Shown here: positions 22,151-27,813 of the stretch, piece after piece
Layout of the letters: the number at the start of each line of letters is the position of its first letter
Position numbering within the stretch: position 1 is the stretch's first letter
DNA from: a virus
Direction: 5' to 3' (one strand)
Virus record (IMG/VR): IMGVR_UViG_3300014501_000048
Span: 1 to 34,307 of that record
Length of the DNA stretch: 34,307 nucleotides
Notes under the pieces: model-generated
The model's input: only the letters and a program-made list of their open reading frames with translations
What the model was told of the DNA's origin: nothing
The model's database searches: none
Program-made: the position numbers and the translations under genes

Positions 22151-22502
22151 CCCTTTTCCTTTCTTCTATAACGCTATGACATGCGGGATGCACTACGCTA
22201 AGATTATCAATGCCAGTTACTGCATCAACTGCTTGGAAGTCACCGTTTAACGTCATCTCTACTGCTTTGCGCACTGACTGCTCATGGTGCAGTTCGCTGC
22301 GATCCTTCTCAGCAGAGACTTCTTCACCGCACTCGGGACAAAAACCGAGCTGCTTTTTGCCGTTGATGACGCGTCTGTGCTCTATCGTCTTGCTAAAGAA
22401 TTTTGCACGCGCAAGTCCATTGATGATGTCGCGGACTGGAATTCCAAACTCTGTTGCTTTCTTCGTAGCGTTAATGACTACGTACACATCTTCATTTTTC
22501 AT
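22074..22502 (-). CDS. HNH endonuclease (antisense)
   Basis: This 142-residue protein has an HNH nuclease arrangement: a zinc pair CPECG (Cys55, Cys58), SELHHEQSVR with His72-His73, then IDNLSVVHPACHSVIE with Asn100 and His109. The first 45 residues form a helical region with no known motif. The family fits phage HNH homing or DNA-packaging-associated nucleases; the lone antisense position suggests a mobile gene. The start overlaps the stop of an upstream zinc-ribbon protein by four bases (ATGA), so they form a two-gene operon. The end runs 77 bases into the FkbM gene. The last 25 residues (after KRANV) look uncharacteristic and may be an extension acquired by this overlap. Confidence 0.7.
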   Translation of the reverse strand: MKNEDVYVVINATKKATEFGIPVRDIINGLARAKFFSKTIEHRRVINGKKQLGFCPECGEEVSAEKDRSELHHEQSVRKAVEMTLNGDFQAVDAVTGIDNLSVVHPACHSVIEERKRANVHRKCATPNSSCCRQMSSRRSGS

Positions 22503-22666
22503 CCTGCTTCCTCTCTACTTGCGTCAGGCAGTTCAGCAAGAATTGTACCGTCAATTTCATCCAATACTACGAAAGTCTTCCCGCAACGGCACTTGATTGC
22601 TTGCGTATGCGGATTGACAGGAATGCTCAGCGTTCCGCAGTTTGGGCACTCGTATTCGGTTGTCAT
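22499..22666 (-). CDS. Small zinc-ribbon protein upstream of HNH gene
   Basis: This 55-residue protein begins MTTEYECPNCGTLSIPVNPH and has a second pair in CRCGK, so Cys7, Cys10, Cys26 and Cys28 form a zinc ribbon. A helical acidic tail follows (LDEIDGTILAELPDASREE). GGAGGG five bases before the ATG is one of the clearest ribosome sites in the window. It ends on the HNH start codon (ATGA). It may bind DNA or assist the HNH enzyme. The small size and the zinc pair match other accessory genes in this genome. Confidence 0.7.
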   Translation of the reverse strand: MTTEYECPNCGTLSIPVNPHTQAIKCRCGKTFVVLDEIDGTILAELPDASREEAG

Positions 22667-22686
22667 AGCACCCTCCATAGCTCAAA

Positions 22687-22742
22687 AGTCTAGCAAAGCA
22701 TTGACAGTATGCAAGTCACTGTGGTAATCTGTAGTGGTTACC
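22687..22742. promoter_or_regulatory. Divergent promoter pair with operator
   Basis: Plus strand: TTGACA (22701-22706), 18 bases, TAATCT (22725-22730), leading to the gene at 22753. Minus strand: TTGCAT (complement of 22709-22714), 16 bases, TAGACT (complement of 22687-22692), leading to the zinc-ribbon/HNH pair. The two promoters overlap. GGTAAT (22723-22728) and GGTTACC (22736-22742) form an inverted repeat, and TTACC-N3-GTGA lies before the minus -35 box, like the elements at 33.3 and 33.5 kb. Confidence 0.6.
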
Positions 22743-22752
22743 AAGGGGGTTT

Positions 22753-23313
22753 ATGCATTCAGCAAACTGGCTCATGTGGGCAGTCGTCCTCTTTTTCCAG
22801 AACATCATCAGCTTTACTTACGTCTCAAGGGCGCGTTCTAGCGGCTCACTCATGCGCCACTTGAAGGCTTCTCTGTTCAGCAATGGAATATGGATCGTAT
22901 CACAAATGATCCTGCTCGGACCGATGTTTGACTATCTCACTGGCAAGCACGGTATTCCAGCTCAGGTCCTGTCAGGCGCCGTGTACACCGTTGCTTGTGT
23001 CGGCGGATCCATCTTCGCACATCACTTGGCAATGAAGACGGAGAAGGGCAAGAATGCTGTCGGCTACAGCGCAAAGTATGCCCAGATCCCAGTCGCTGAG
23101 TGGGAAGCGCTCAAAGCGCAAGCCGCTGTCTGGGAGACACTGAAGGCGCAAGTTGAAGCGCTGCCGACTTCCACTGAGTTTCAGAATGTGAAGCAGATGG
23201 CGGGCTCAGCCTATGACCTCTGCGTCAATCTGTTGCCTGATTCTGGCATCTCTGCACAGAAGTTCGGCGATGAAATCGTGACCACAGGTCTCGCATCCAG
23301 CAGCAAGAGCTAA
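22753..23313 (+). CDS. Multi-span membrane protein with soluble tail
   Basis: This 186-residue protein has three likely membrane helices (about residues 5-24, 41-60 and 70-90; the first reads [20 protein letters not shown]) and a C-terminal helical region with [17 protein letters not shown], a heptad-like repeat. GGGGG before the ATG may act as ribosome site. It is the first gene of the block leading to RecA and has its own promoter and operator. Phage proteins of this topology often have unknown function; a holin or host-membrane modifier is possible. The final 30 residues contain two cysteine-poor loops and no motif. Confidence 0.65.
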   Translation: MHSANWLMWAVVLFFQNIISFTYVSRARSSGSLMRHLKASLFSNGIWIVSQMILLGPMFDYLTGKHGIPAQVLSGAVYTVACVGGSIFAHHLAMKTEKGKNAVGYSAKYAQIPVAEWEALKAQAAVWETLKAQVEALPTSTEFQNVKQMAGSAYDLCVNLLPDSGISAQKFGDEIVTTGLASSSKS

Positions 23314-23326
23314 GTCAGGAGCACTA

Positions 23327-24328
23327 ATGGCAGACATGAAAGTGATCGAGGCTGCTATCTCGAATCTTGAGAAGCAGCACGGCGCTGGTTGTGTGATGCG
23401 TCTCGGCAGCAAGAAGGCGCTGAACGTCCAAGTAATCCCCACTGGGATTCTCTCATTCGATGTGGCGCTCGGCGTCGGAGGCTTCCCGCGCGGGAGAGTC
23501 GTTGAAGTCTTCGGACCTGAGTCGGGCGGCAAGACAACTCTGGCGCTGCAAGTCATTGCGCAAGCCAACGCATCAAAGGGCATGGCAGCCTTCGTCGATG
23601 CTGAGCATGCGCTCGACCCCAAGTATGCGCGGGCACTTGGTGTGGATGTTGACAACCTGCTCATCTCGCAGCCTGATTACGGTGAGCAAGCGCTGGAGAT
23701 TACCGAAGCGCTTGTGCGCACAAACCAATTCGATGTGATCGTCGTCGACTCCGTTGCTGCTCTCGTTCCGAAAGCTGAACTTGACGGAGAGATGGGAGAC
23801 AGTCACATGGGCTTGCAGGCGCGGCTGATGTCTCAAGCACTGCGCAAGCTGACAGGTTGCGTCGCCAAGTCTCGCACCTGCCTCATCTTCATCAACCAGA
23901 TTCGTGAGAAGATTGGAATTGTGTTCGGCAACCCGGAGACAACGACGGGCGGTCGCGCTCTGAAGTTCTACGCCTCAGTTCGGATCGACGTGCGTAAGGG
24001 ACAACTCATCAAGGACGGCGAGAAAGTCATTGGCTCGATGAACAAGTTCAAGATCGTGAAGAACAAAGTGGCAGCGCCCTTCACCGAAGCCGAAGTTCCC
24101 ATCTATTACGGCTCTGGCTACTCACAGATGCATGACCTTCTGGAACTCGCCAGCACTGCTGGACTCGTTGAGAAGAGCGGCTCGTGGTACTCTTTCAAGG
24201 GTGAGCGCATCGGACAGGGCAAAGAGAATGCAGTCGCCTTCTTGTCCGAGAACTGGGAGAAAGTCACGCAACCGTTGTACAACGAAACGCGGCGCCTGCT
24301 GATGCCGCCAGAGGATCACGGGAAATGA
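23327..24328 (+). CDS. recA: RecA recombinase
   Basis: This 333-residue protein is a full-length RecA homologue. Visible parts are the Walker A loop GPESGGKTT (63-71), the catalytic DAEHALD with Glu93, the Walker B region [20 protein letters not shown], and the MAW motif [20 protein letters not shown]. Loop 2 follows near [18 protein letters not shown], then the C-terminal domain. One change is notable: the canonical GPESSGKTT has Gly at position 67 instead of Ser. It forms a filament on single-stranded DNA and drives strand exchange, here presumably for phage recombination-dependent replication or repair. AGGAG precedes the ATG. The end overlaps the kinase gene by four bases, so the two are co-translated. 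Confidence 0.95.
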   Translation: MADMKVIEAAISNLEKQHGAGCVMRLGSKKALNVQVIPTGILSFDVALGVGGFPRGRVVEVFGPESGGKTTLALQVIAQANASKGMAAFVDAEHALDPKYARALGVDVDNLLISQPDYGEQALEITEALVRTNQFDVIVVDSVAALVPKAELDGEMGDSHMGLQARLMSQALRKLTGCVAKSRTCLIFINQIREKIGIVFGNPETTTGGRALKFYASVRIDVRKGQLIKDGEKVIGSMNKFKIVKNKVAAPFTEAEVPIYYGSGYSQMHDLLELASTAGLVEKSGSWYSFKGERIGQGKENAVAFLSENWEKVTQPLYNETRRLLMPPEDHGK

Positions 24329-24990
24329 GCGATCAAATTCTCATAGGGTTTTCGGGGAGAGCTAGGCACGGCAAGACCGAGTGCATGCTTGCAGTCAAGG
24401 AGTATGCGGAGCGCACACACCACACGGTCGGCATCTATGATGTCGGCTCCATGATCTTGAAAGCCTGCCACATCAGCGGCAGACTGCCGGCAACTCTGAA
24501 GCGCGAAGACATGAAGAAAGAGGACATTCAAGTCCTTATCGACGTGGGCAAGGAGTTGAAGAACCAGTTCGGTCAAGACTACTTCGCCAACATGGTCGTG
24601 CAGAATGCGAAAGATGAGCACTGCGACATCGCAATGTGCCCGAATCTGCGCCTGCCAATCGAAGCTGATGTCTTCCGCAAGTCGGGCGGCATCATCGTTC
24701 GCGTGACGCGCCTCAACGCTGACGGGAGTCTCTTCATTTCATCGGACAGGGATCCGAACGATGTGACGGAGACCGCATTGCAATTTTGGCCGGCGGACTT
24801 TTATTTGACGCAAGTCAGCAGCAAGCACGGAGCGGAATTGCTTAGAGCACAAGCAGTCACACTTTACAAGTATATTAAAGCACATAGCTTCTTTAAGAAC
24901 ACACGACCATCAAGTAGAAGCGGGTCGCAAAGGCGCTCTCAGCCTTACACGTGCACAGCGGCAAGCAGCAGGACGCGCTCAGAGTCTTGA
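24325..24990 (+). CDS. dNMP-kinase-like P-loop protein, 3' end altered
   Basis: This 221-residue frame begins [20 protein letters not shown] with a P-loop (GRARHGKT). The remaining core follows with [10 protein letters not shown] and [17 protein letters not shown], then [15 protein letters not shown]. The pattern is that of phage deoxynucleotide monophosphate kinases, which charge dNMPs to dNDPs. The domain appears to finish near residue 188 ([15 protein letters not shown]). The last 30 residues ([14 protein letters not shown] and onward, Ser/Arg-rich) do not look like kinase sequence. The same DNA read in the +1-shifted frame gives an endonuclease-type repeat protein, so the stop was probably lost when a mobile gene fragment landed here. 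It starts on the RecA stop (ATGA). Confidence 0.75.
   Translation: MSDQILIGFSGRARHGKTECMLAVKEYAERTHHTVGIYDVGSMILKACHISGRLPATLKREDMKKEDIQVLIDVGKELKNQFGQDYFANMVVQNAKDEHCDIAMCPNLRLPIEADVFRKSGGIIVRVTRLNADGSLFISSDRDPNDVTETALQFWPADFYLTQVSSKHGAELLRAQAVTLYKYIKAHSFFKNTRPSSRSGSQRRSQPYTCTAASSRTRSES
24855..24876 (+). promoter_or_regulatory. Loose TGTCACA-type promoter
   Basis: AGTCACA at 24855-24861, nine bases, TATATT at 24871-24876. It lies inside the kinase gene end, just before the endonuclease-like remnant frame. Confidence 0.3.
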
Positions 24991-25195
24991 AGATAAGTCT
25001 AAAGGTGGAACTAAAGGCGGACCAATCGGAATGCACGTGCGCTGGCATCTCAAGCTCAAGATGGTAAACGCCCACAAGGAACTGCTGGAGGCTCTGCGAG
25101 CGATGTGTCTGGCGTTCACTCAACCGAGCGAATCCGACGTGCCAAGTTTGCTAGACAAATCGCTAGCCGCAATCCGCAACGCCGAAGGGGATTGA
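24881..25195 (+). pseudogene. Remnant of a homing-endonuclease C-terminal region
   Basis: The open frame without an upstream start codon reads [20 protein letters not shown], then [20 protein letters not shown] and IGMHVRWHLK. Repeats of this GH-LR-HQ-AGR and KGG type with a closing HVRWH are familiar from the C-terminal part of phage-encoded homing endonucleases. The nuclease part is missing: to the left lies the kinase gene in another frame. The frame stays open to the TGA at 25193-25195. No ATG, GTG or TTG occurs before 25031, so the repeat part is probably untranslated or reached only by frameshift from the kinase. Confidence 0.5.
25031..25195 (+). CDS. Possible 54-residue protein from the endonuclease remnant
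   Basis: The first ATG in the remnant frame gives MHVRWHLKLKMVNAHKELLE, then a helical acidic tail ending in NAEGD. The part after HVRWH has no zinc residues and looks like a small helical phage protein (ALRAMCLAFTQPSESDVPSL). The ribosome site is poor (GGCGGA at a long distance). It may be an independent small gene that became joined to the remnant. Confidence 0.4.
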   Translation: MHVRWHLKLKMVNAHKELLEALRAMCLAFTQPSESDVPSLLDKSLAAIRNAEGD

Positions 25196-25207
25196 TCCCG
25201 CGCTCCC
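25195..25207 (+). repeat. Intergenic repeat copy 1 (ATCCCGCGCTCCC)
   Basis: The 13-base ATCCCGCGCTCCC begins on the last base of the stop codon of the gene ending at 25195 and is followed by CAAGGA, leading to the ribosome site of the gene at 25235. It is the shortest of three copies; it lacks the codons for the RRP part of the leader peptide found in the others. Confidence 0.6.
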
Positions 25208-25234
25208 CAAGGAAAAAGGAGAAAGGTCGATGCA

Positions 25235-25417
25235 ATGACACTCAAGCTTAAGCCGATTCTAATTTCGCAGACCTTCGTGCGCGTACCCGGCGAAGAGATT
25301 TGCCGTCAGATCAACGCCGCAATCCCAGCGCTACTGCTGGAGGACATCGTTTCCATCGTCCACGAACGCGACCCAGACACAGGCAAACTGCTCGTGACGG
25401 TTTACTACTTATCATGA
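25235..25417 (+). CDS. Small hypothetical protein (60 residues)
   Basis: The protein starts MTLKLKPILISQTFVRVPGE and ends with a beta-strand-like VSIVHERDPDTGKLLVTVYY. AAAGGAGAAAGG precedes the ATG. It lies in a run of short genes separated by the ATCCCGCGCTCCC repeat. Its stop overlaps the ATG of a short leader peptide (ATGA). I do not recognise a family; the mixed alpha-beta pattern suggests a small folded domain. Confidence 0.6.
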   Translation: MTLKLKPILISQTFVRVPGEEICRQINAAIPALLLEDIVSIVHERDPDTGKLLVTVYYLS

Positions 25418-25444
25418 TCCGCCGCCGCCCCATCCCGCGCTCCC
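25414..25444 (+). repeat. Intergenic repeat copy 2, leader MIRRRPIPRS
   Basis: The segment starts at an ATG overlapping the previous stop and reads Met-Ile-Arg-Arg-Arg-Pro-Ile-Pro-Arg-Ser, with the shared ATCCCGCGCTCCC core at 25432-25444. AAGGAG and the GTG at 25457 follow. The frame continues for 50 codons to 25566, overlapping the next gene. Confidence 0.6.
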
Positions 25445-25456
25445 AAGGAGAAACAA

Positions 25457-25801
25457 GTGAACCGAGAACTAGACTGCGAAATTGCGGAAATTATCTACGG
25501 CTGGAAATTGGTCCATGTCGGACCAGATGCTCAAGGAGGGAACGAGTGCGACATTCTCTCGCCTGACGGTAAATTACCGCAAGGATTCGAACTTCCACGC
25601 CGCGGCAAGATTCACCGGGCATATCTTTGCCCACAATATTCCTCGGACTGGCAAACGGCGATTTCTCTCGCTAGGCGTGTTCAATTGCGGAGTTCGGTAA
25701 GTGGGTTGACCACCCCGGAAGACCTGGCTGAGGCATGTCTCATCGTGTGGCAGACGGATCACGGACTTCCAGCGCCGAGATGGAACCGCAAAGAATCATG
25801 A
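25457..25801 (+). CDS. ABA-sandwich-like phage protein
   Basis: This 114-residue protein starts at GTG with AAGGAG six bases upstream. It reads RELDCEIAEIIYGWKLVHV at the start, has PQYSSDWQTAISLARRVQL in the middle and TPEDLAEACLIVWQTDHG near the end. The IAE-GW start, the P-YS-D helix and the final AICL-like helix are the pattern I associate with the phage ABA sandwich domain, a small family of unknown function common in phages. It sits between copies 2 and 3 of the ATCCCGCGCTCCC repeat. The ending (APRWNRKES) overlaps the next leader ATG. Confidence 0.65.
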   Translation: MNRELDCEIAEIIYGWKLVHVGPDAQGGNECDILSPDGKLPQGFELPRRGKIHRAYLCPQYSSDWQTAISLARRVQLRSSVSGLTTPEDLAEACLIVWQTDHGLPAPRWNRKES

Positions 25802-25836
25802 TCCACAGAAGGCCCATCCCGCGCTCCCATGAATAA
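25798..25836 (+). CDS. 12-residue leader peptide, repeat copy 3
   Basis: The peptide MIHRRPIPRSHE starts on the stop of the previous gene (ATGA) and its TAA lies just inside the next gene (ATG at 25829). It corresponds to MIRRRPIPRS of copy 2, but the Arg pair is encoded AGA AGG here and CGC CGC there. Such synonymous difference with retained residues suggests the peptide itself is under selection. The shared DNA core is at 25816-25828. Confidence 0.45.
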   Translation: MIHRRPIPRSHE

Positions 25837-25972
25837 GATCGACGAACAAACCGAGACCGCAATTGTGGCCGCGTTCACCGATGGCATGGGAATTCGCGCC
25901 GCCGCACGCTGGGCAGGAGTCAACGTTGCCAGCGGAATTATATCTCAAACTTGCGCGTTGTGCGCTATATAG
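25829..25972 (+). CDS. Truncated helix-turn-helix protein (47 residues)
   Basis: The protein reads MNKIDEQTETAIVAAFTDGM, then GIRAAARWAGVNVASG, then stops after about ten unrelated residues (IISQTCALCAI). The IRAAARWAGVN block resembles the N-terminal helix-turn-helix of IS1-type transposases and related regulators (G-SIRATARMTGV). Full-length relatives continue with a recognition helix and catalytic or linker domains that are missing here, so this is probably a cut-down or decayed gene. The start overlaps the leader peptide stop; no independent ribosome site is visible. Confidence 0.45.
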   Translation: MNKIDEQTETAIVAAFTDGMGIRAAARWAGVNVASGIISQTCALCAI

Positions 25973-25981
25973 AGGAGAACT

Positions 25982-26470
25982 ATGAGCAGCTACGGAAAAG
26001 CAGAGCCGCAAGACTTTCATGATGAGGGCAACGCCACGAACCACCTGAACAGCGCCTGCTCGAAAGAGCGCTGCGGTGAGGATCCGATACCAGAGAGGCG
26101 CAGCGCAGCAGATCGTCGACAGGCTGTGGACTCACAGACACCTCCAACCGGAGACGGCAAGATCGTACTGGATGCAGTACTTGCTCGTATCACAGAGATG
26201 GTCGGCTGTCAGAGCATCAGCCTTAACGGTGGTTTTGCGCTCAGTGCTGACTTGAAAGCCCGCGCTGAGATGGGCTTGAAGAAATACGGCACGGAGCTGC
26301 GAGTGAACAACGGGCGCAGAGCAGTGGTGGACCTGTACCAAGAGGTGCAGGATGCGATCATGTACGCGATGCAGTGCCAGCTTGAGGGAGATGACTTCGG
26401 CGGGATGTACGTCGAATCCTTCATGCTCTACGCTTGCCAGATTGCTGGCGAACTTGACCGACGAGGGTAG
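25982..26470 (+). CDS. Hypothetical protein, possible nucleotide-hydrolase-like helix region
   Basis: This 162-residue protein has a polar, probably disordered first third (NLNSACSKERCGED-like with several charged residues) and a folded second half. The latter reads LKARAEMGLKKYGTELRVNN, then GRRAVVDLYQEVQDAIMYAM, with a further helix (YVESFMLYACQIAGEL). The KYGT-L-NGR-A-DLYQE-DAI-Y pattern is common in small phage proteins related to dATP/dGTP or MazG-like helical hydrolases, but it lacks a full ExxE/ExxD set that I can identify with confidence. GAGGAG lies five bases upstream of the ATG. It is followed by the HD hydrolase after three bases, which would fit nucleotide metabolism. Confidence 0.55.
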   Translation: MSSYGKAEPQDFHDEGNATNHLNSACSKERCGEDPIPERRSAADRRQAVDSQTPPTGDGKIVLDAVLARITEMVGCQSISLNGGFALSADLKARAEMGLKKYGTELRVNNGRRAVVDLYQEVQDAIMYAMQCQLEGDDFGGMYVESFMLYACQIAGELDRRG

Positions 26471-26473
26471 GTT

Positions 26474-26974
26474 TTGAGAACAGGAACGAAGACCGTACTA
26501 TTCGGTTACCACCAATTCCTTCTGCACCCGCTGATGGTTGCTGCGGCGTGGCGCAAGTTGTATGGCTTCCCGTATGATCCGCGCCTGTGGGCTGCTTTCT
26601 TCCTCCATGACATCGGCTATCTCGGCAAGCCAAACATCGACGGTATTGAAGGACAGCTTCACCCGTTCTCTGGCGCTGCGCTCATGCACATCTTTTTCGA
26701 TGCGCCTGATGAGTCTGACTGGCATCACTTCTGCCTGTTTCACTCCCGCACGATCGCGAAAGCCTACTTCGCGCCGCTGAGCAGGCTCGGCTATGCAGAC
26801 AAGCTCGCCTTTCTTCTCTATCCGCAATGGCTCTTGCGAGCGCTCTACTTCTTCAGCGGTGAACTCGTTGAGTACTTGAAGAACTGCGAAGTCCAGACGT
26901 GGGATGAGTGGTACGAAACAGCCCGCGGCTGCAACCAGAAGACGCTGGACGCCCTGCACGAATCCGCAGTATAA
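26474..26974 (+). CDS. HD-domain hydrolase
   Basis: This 166-residue protein has an HD signature: His45-Asp46 in AFFLHDIGYLG, an upstream His (13 or 18) in GYHQFLLHPL and a downstream Asp109 in YADKLAF, which is the expected final metal ligand. A further segment QLHPFSGAALMHIFF carries possible ligands. HD proteins are metal-dependent phosphohydrolases acting on nucleotides or cyclic nucleotides. In a phage the substrate is most often dNTP/dNMP or a signalling nucleotide, but this cannot be told here. The start is a TTG; GAGG lies about ten bases upstream. The protein ends seven bases before the peptidase gene. Confidence 0.75.
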   Translation: MRTGTKTVLFGYHQFLLHPLMVAAAWRKLYGFPYDPRLWAAFFLHDIGYLGKPNIDGIEGQLHPFSGAALMHIFFDAPDESDWHHFCLFHSRTIAKAYFAPLSRLGYADKLAFLLYPQWLLRALYFFSGELVEYLKNCEVQTWDEWYETARGCNQKTLDALHESAV

Positions 26975-26981
26975 TATCTGG

Positions 26982-27620
26982 ATGGGTGACCCATGGAAGG
27001 CTGCACCTGCTTCGGCATTCGTGACTCGGCTTGCCTCCGTCACGGTGACTCTCCTACTTTCCCTTACACTGTCAGCAACGGCATTCGCTCACTCCCACAA
27101 ACGCGCAGTGTCGTCTCCCGTCCTGTTCTCTACCGCGGGCAGTCTCAGTGCTCAGAATGCGGAAGCGGACAGGCTCCATCTGCCGCGGATCCAAACCAAA
27201 AATGAGTTGCACGAGATTGTGCAAAACGGAGAACTTGCACAGGTCTGTACACCTGCGCTCCGTGTGAAGCCGACAGGCGACCATGCTTACTTGCGCCCGT
27301 GGGCTGCTGTGCTGGCAGAGAGCCTCGCGGAAGACTTCTATGAGCAGGCGCATGTCCAGCTCACTCTGACATCAGGGATACGCACAGTGCAGGAGCAGCG
27401 ATCGCTGAGGCGATGGAATCACAATGCAGCAGCACCAACGGGTCCCCAGGCTTCAGTCCACACCACCGGCATTGCCTTTGACATCTCACGGACGGGACTG
27501 AGCAGAGCGCAGCAAAAGTGGTTGGAAGTACACCTCTGGTATCTGCAACAAACTGGTAAAGTGATCGTTGAAGAAGAGCAAAAGCAACCATGCTTCCACA
27601 TCGTTGCTATTAAGCAATGA
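26982..27620 (+). CDS. Exported M15-like peptidase (DUF5715-type), endolysin candidate
   Basis: This 212-residue protein starts MGDPWKAAPASAFVTRLASV and has a signal peptide whose hydrophobic part ends in SATAFA, with cleavage near residue 36. The C-terminal domain reads LTSGIRTVQEQRSLRRWN, then SVHTTGIAFDIS with His160 and Asp167, and CFHIVAI with His206 after an acidic run (Glu197-199). This is the zinc-site order of M15-type D-Ala peptidases, and I recognise the subfamily as DUF5715. A longer in-frame reading from 26904 overlaps the HD gene and is unlikely, because the start here follows its stop by seven bases. Export and wall cleavage make it a candidate endolysin or wall modifier. Confidence 0.75.
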   Translation: MGDPWKAAPASAFVTRLASVTVTLLLSLTLSATAFAHSHKRAVSSPVLFSTAGSLSAQNAEADRLHLPRIQTKNELHEIVQNGELAQVCTPALRVKPTGDHAYLRPWAAVLAESLAEDFYEQAHVQLTLTSGIRTVQEQRSLRRWNHNAAAPTGPQASVHTTGIAFDISRTGLSRAQQKWLEVHLWYLQQTGKVIVEEEQKQPCFHIVAIKQ

Positions 27621-27657
27621 ATCCGCGCTCTGAATTGCGCTTGAAGAAGGAGGCAAA

Positions 27658-27813
27658 ATGACTGGACAATGCTATCAATGCGCTGCCGGAGAGCATCACG
27701 AGTGCTACGGCACAAGCTGCACCTGCTGCGGTCCGCGCAATGCTGCGCACCAGCAAGCAGTCAACGAGTTGGAAGTCTTGATCCGAGAGAGCCTGAAAAG
27801 GGGGAAACGGTAA
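27658..27813 (+). CDS. Cys-rich small protein (51 residues)
   Basis: The protein begins MTGQCYQCAAGEHHECYGTS and has CTCCG next, giving six cysteines and two histidines in the first 24 residues, enough for one or two zinc sites. The rest is a charged helix (QAVNELEVLIRESLKRG). AAGAAGGAGG seven bases upstream of the ATG is an excellent ribosome site. The TAA overlaps the ATG of the DUF2786 gene (TAATG). Short CxxC proteins of this kind are common in phage early regions; function unknown. Confidence 0.72.
   Translation: MTGQCYQCAAGEHHECYGTSCTCCGPRNAAHQQAVNELEVLIRESLKRGKR

Noticed and set aside
25195-25836. The three ATCCCGCGCTCCC copies as a CRISPR array
   Set aside because: The copies are short (13 bases), irregularly spaced (about 240 and 380 bases), and genes lie between them; there is no spacer pattern and no cas gene.
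26904-26981. Longer start for the exported peptidase
   Set aside because: It would overlap the HD gene and bury the signal peptide; the ATG at 26982 places the signal peptide at the N-terminus.
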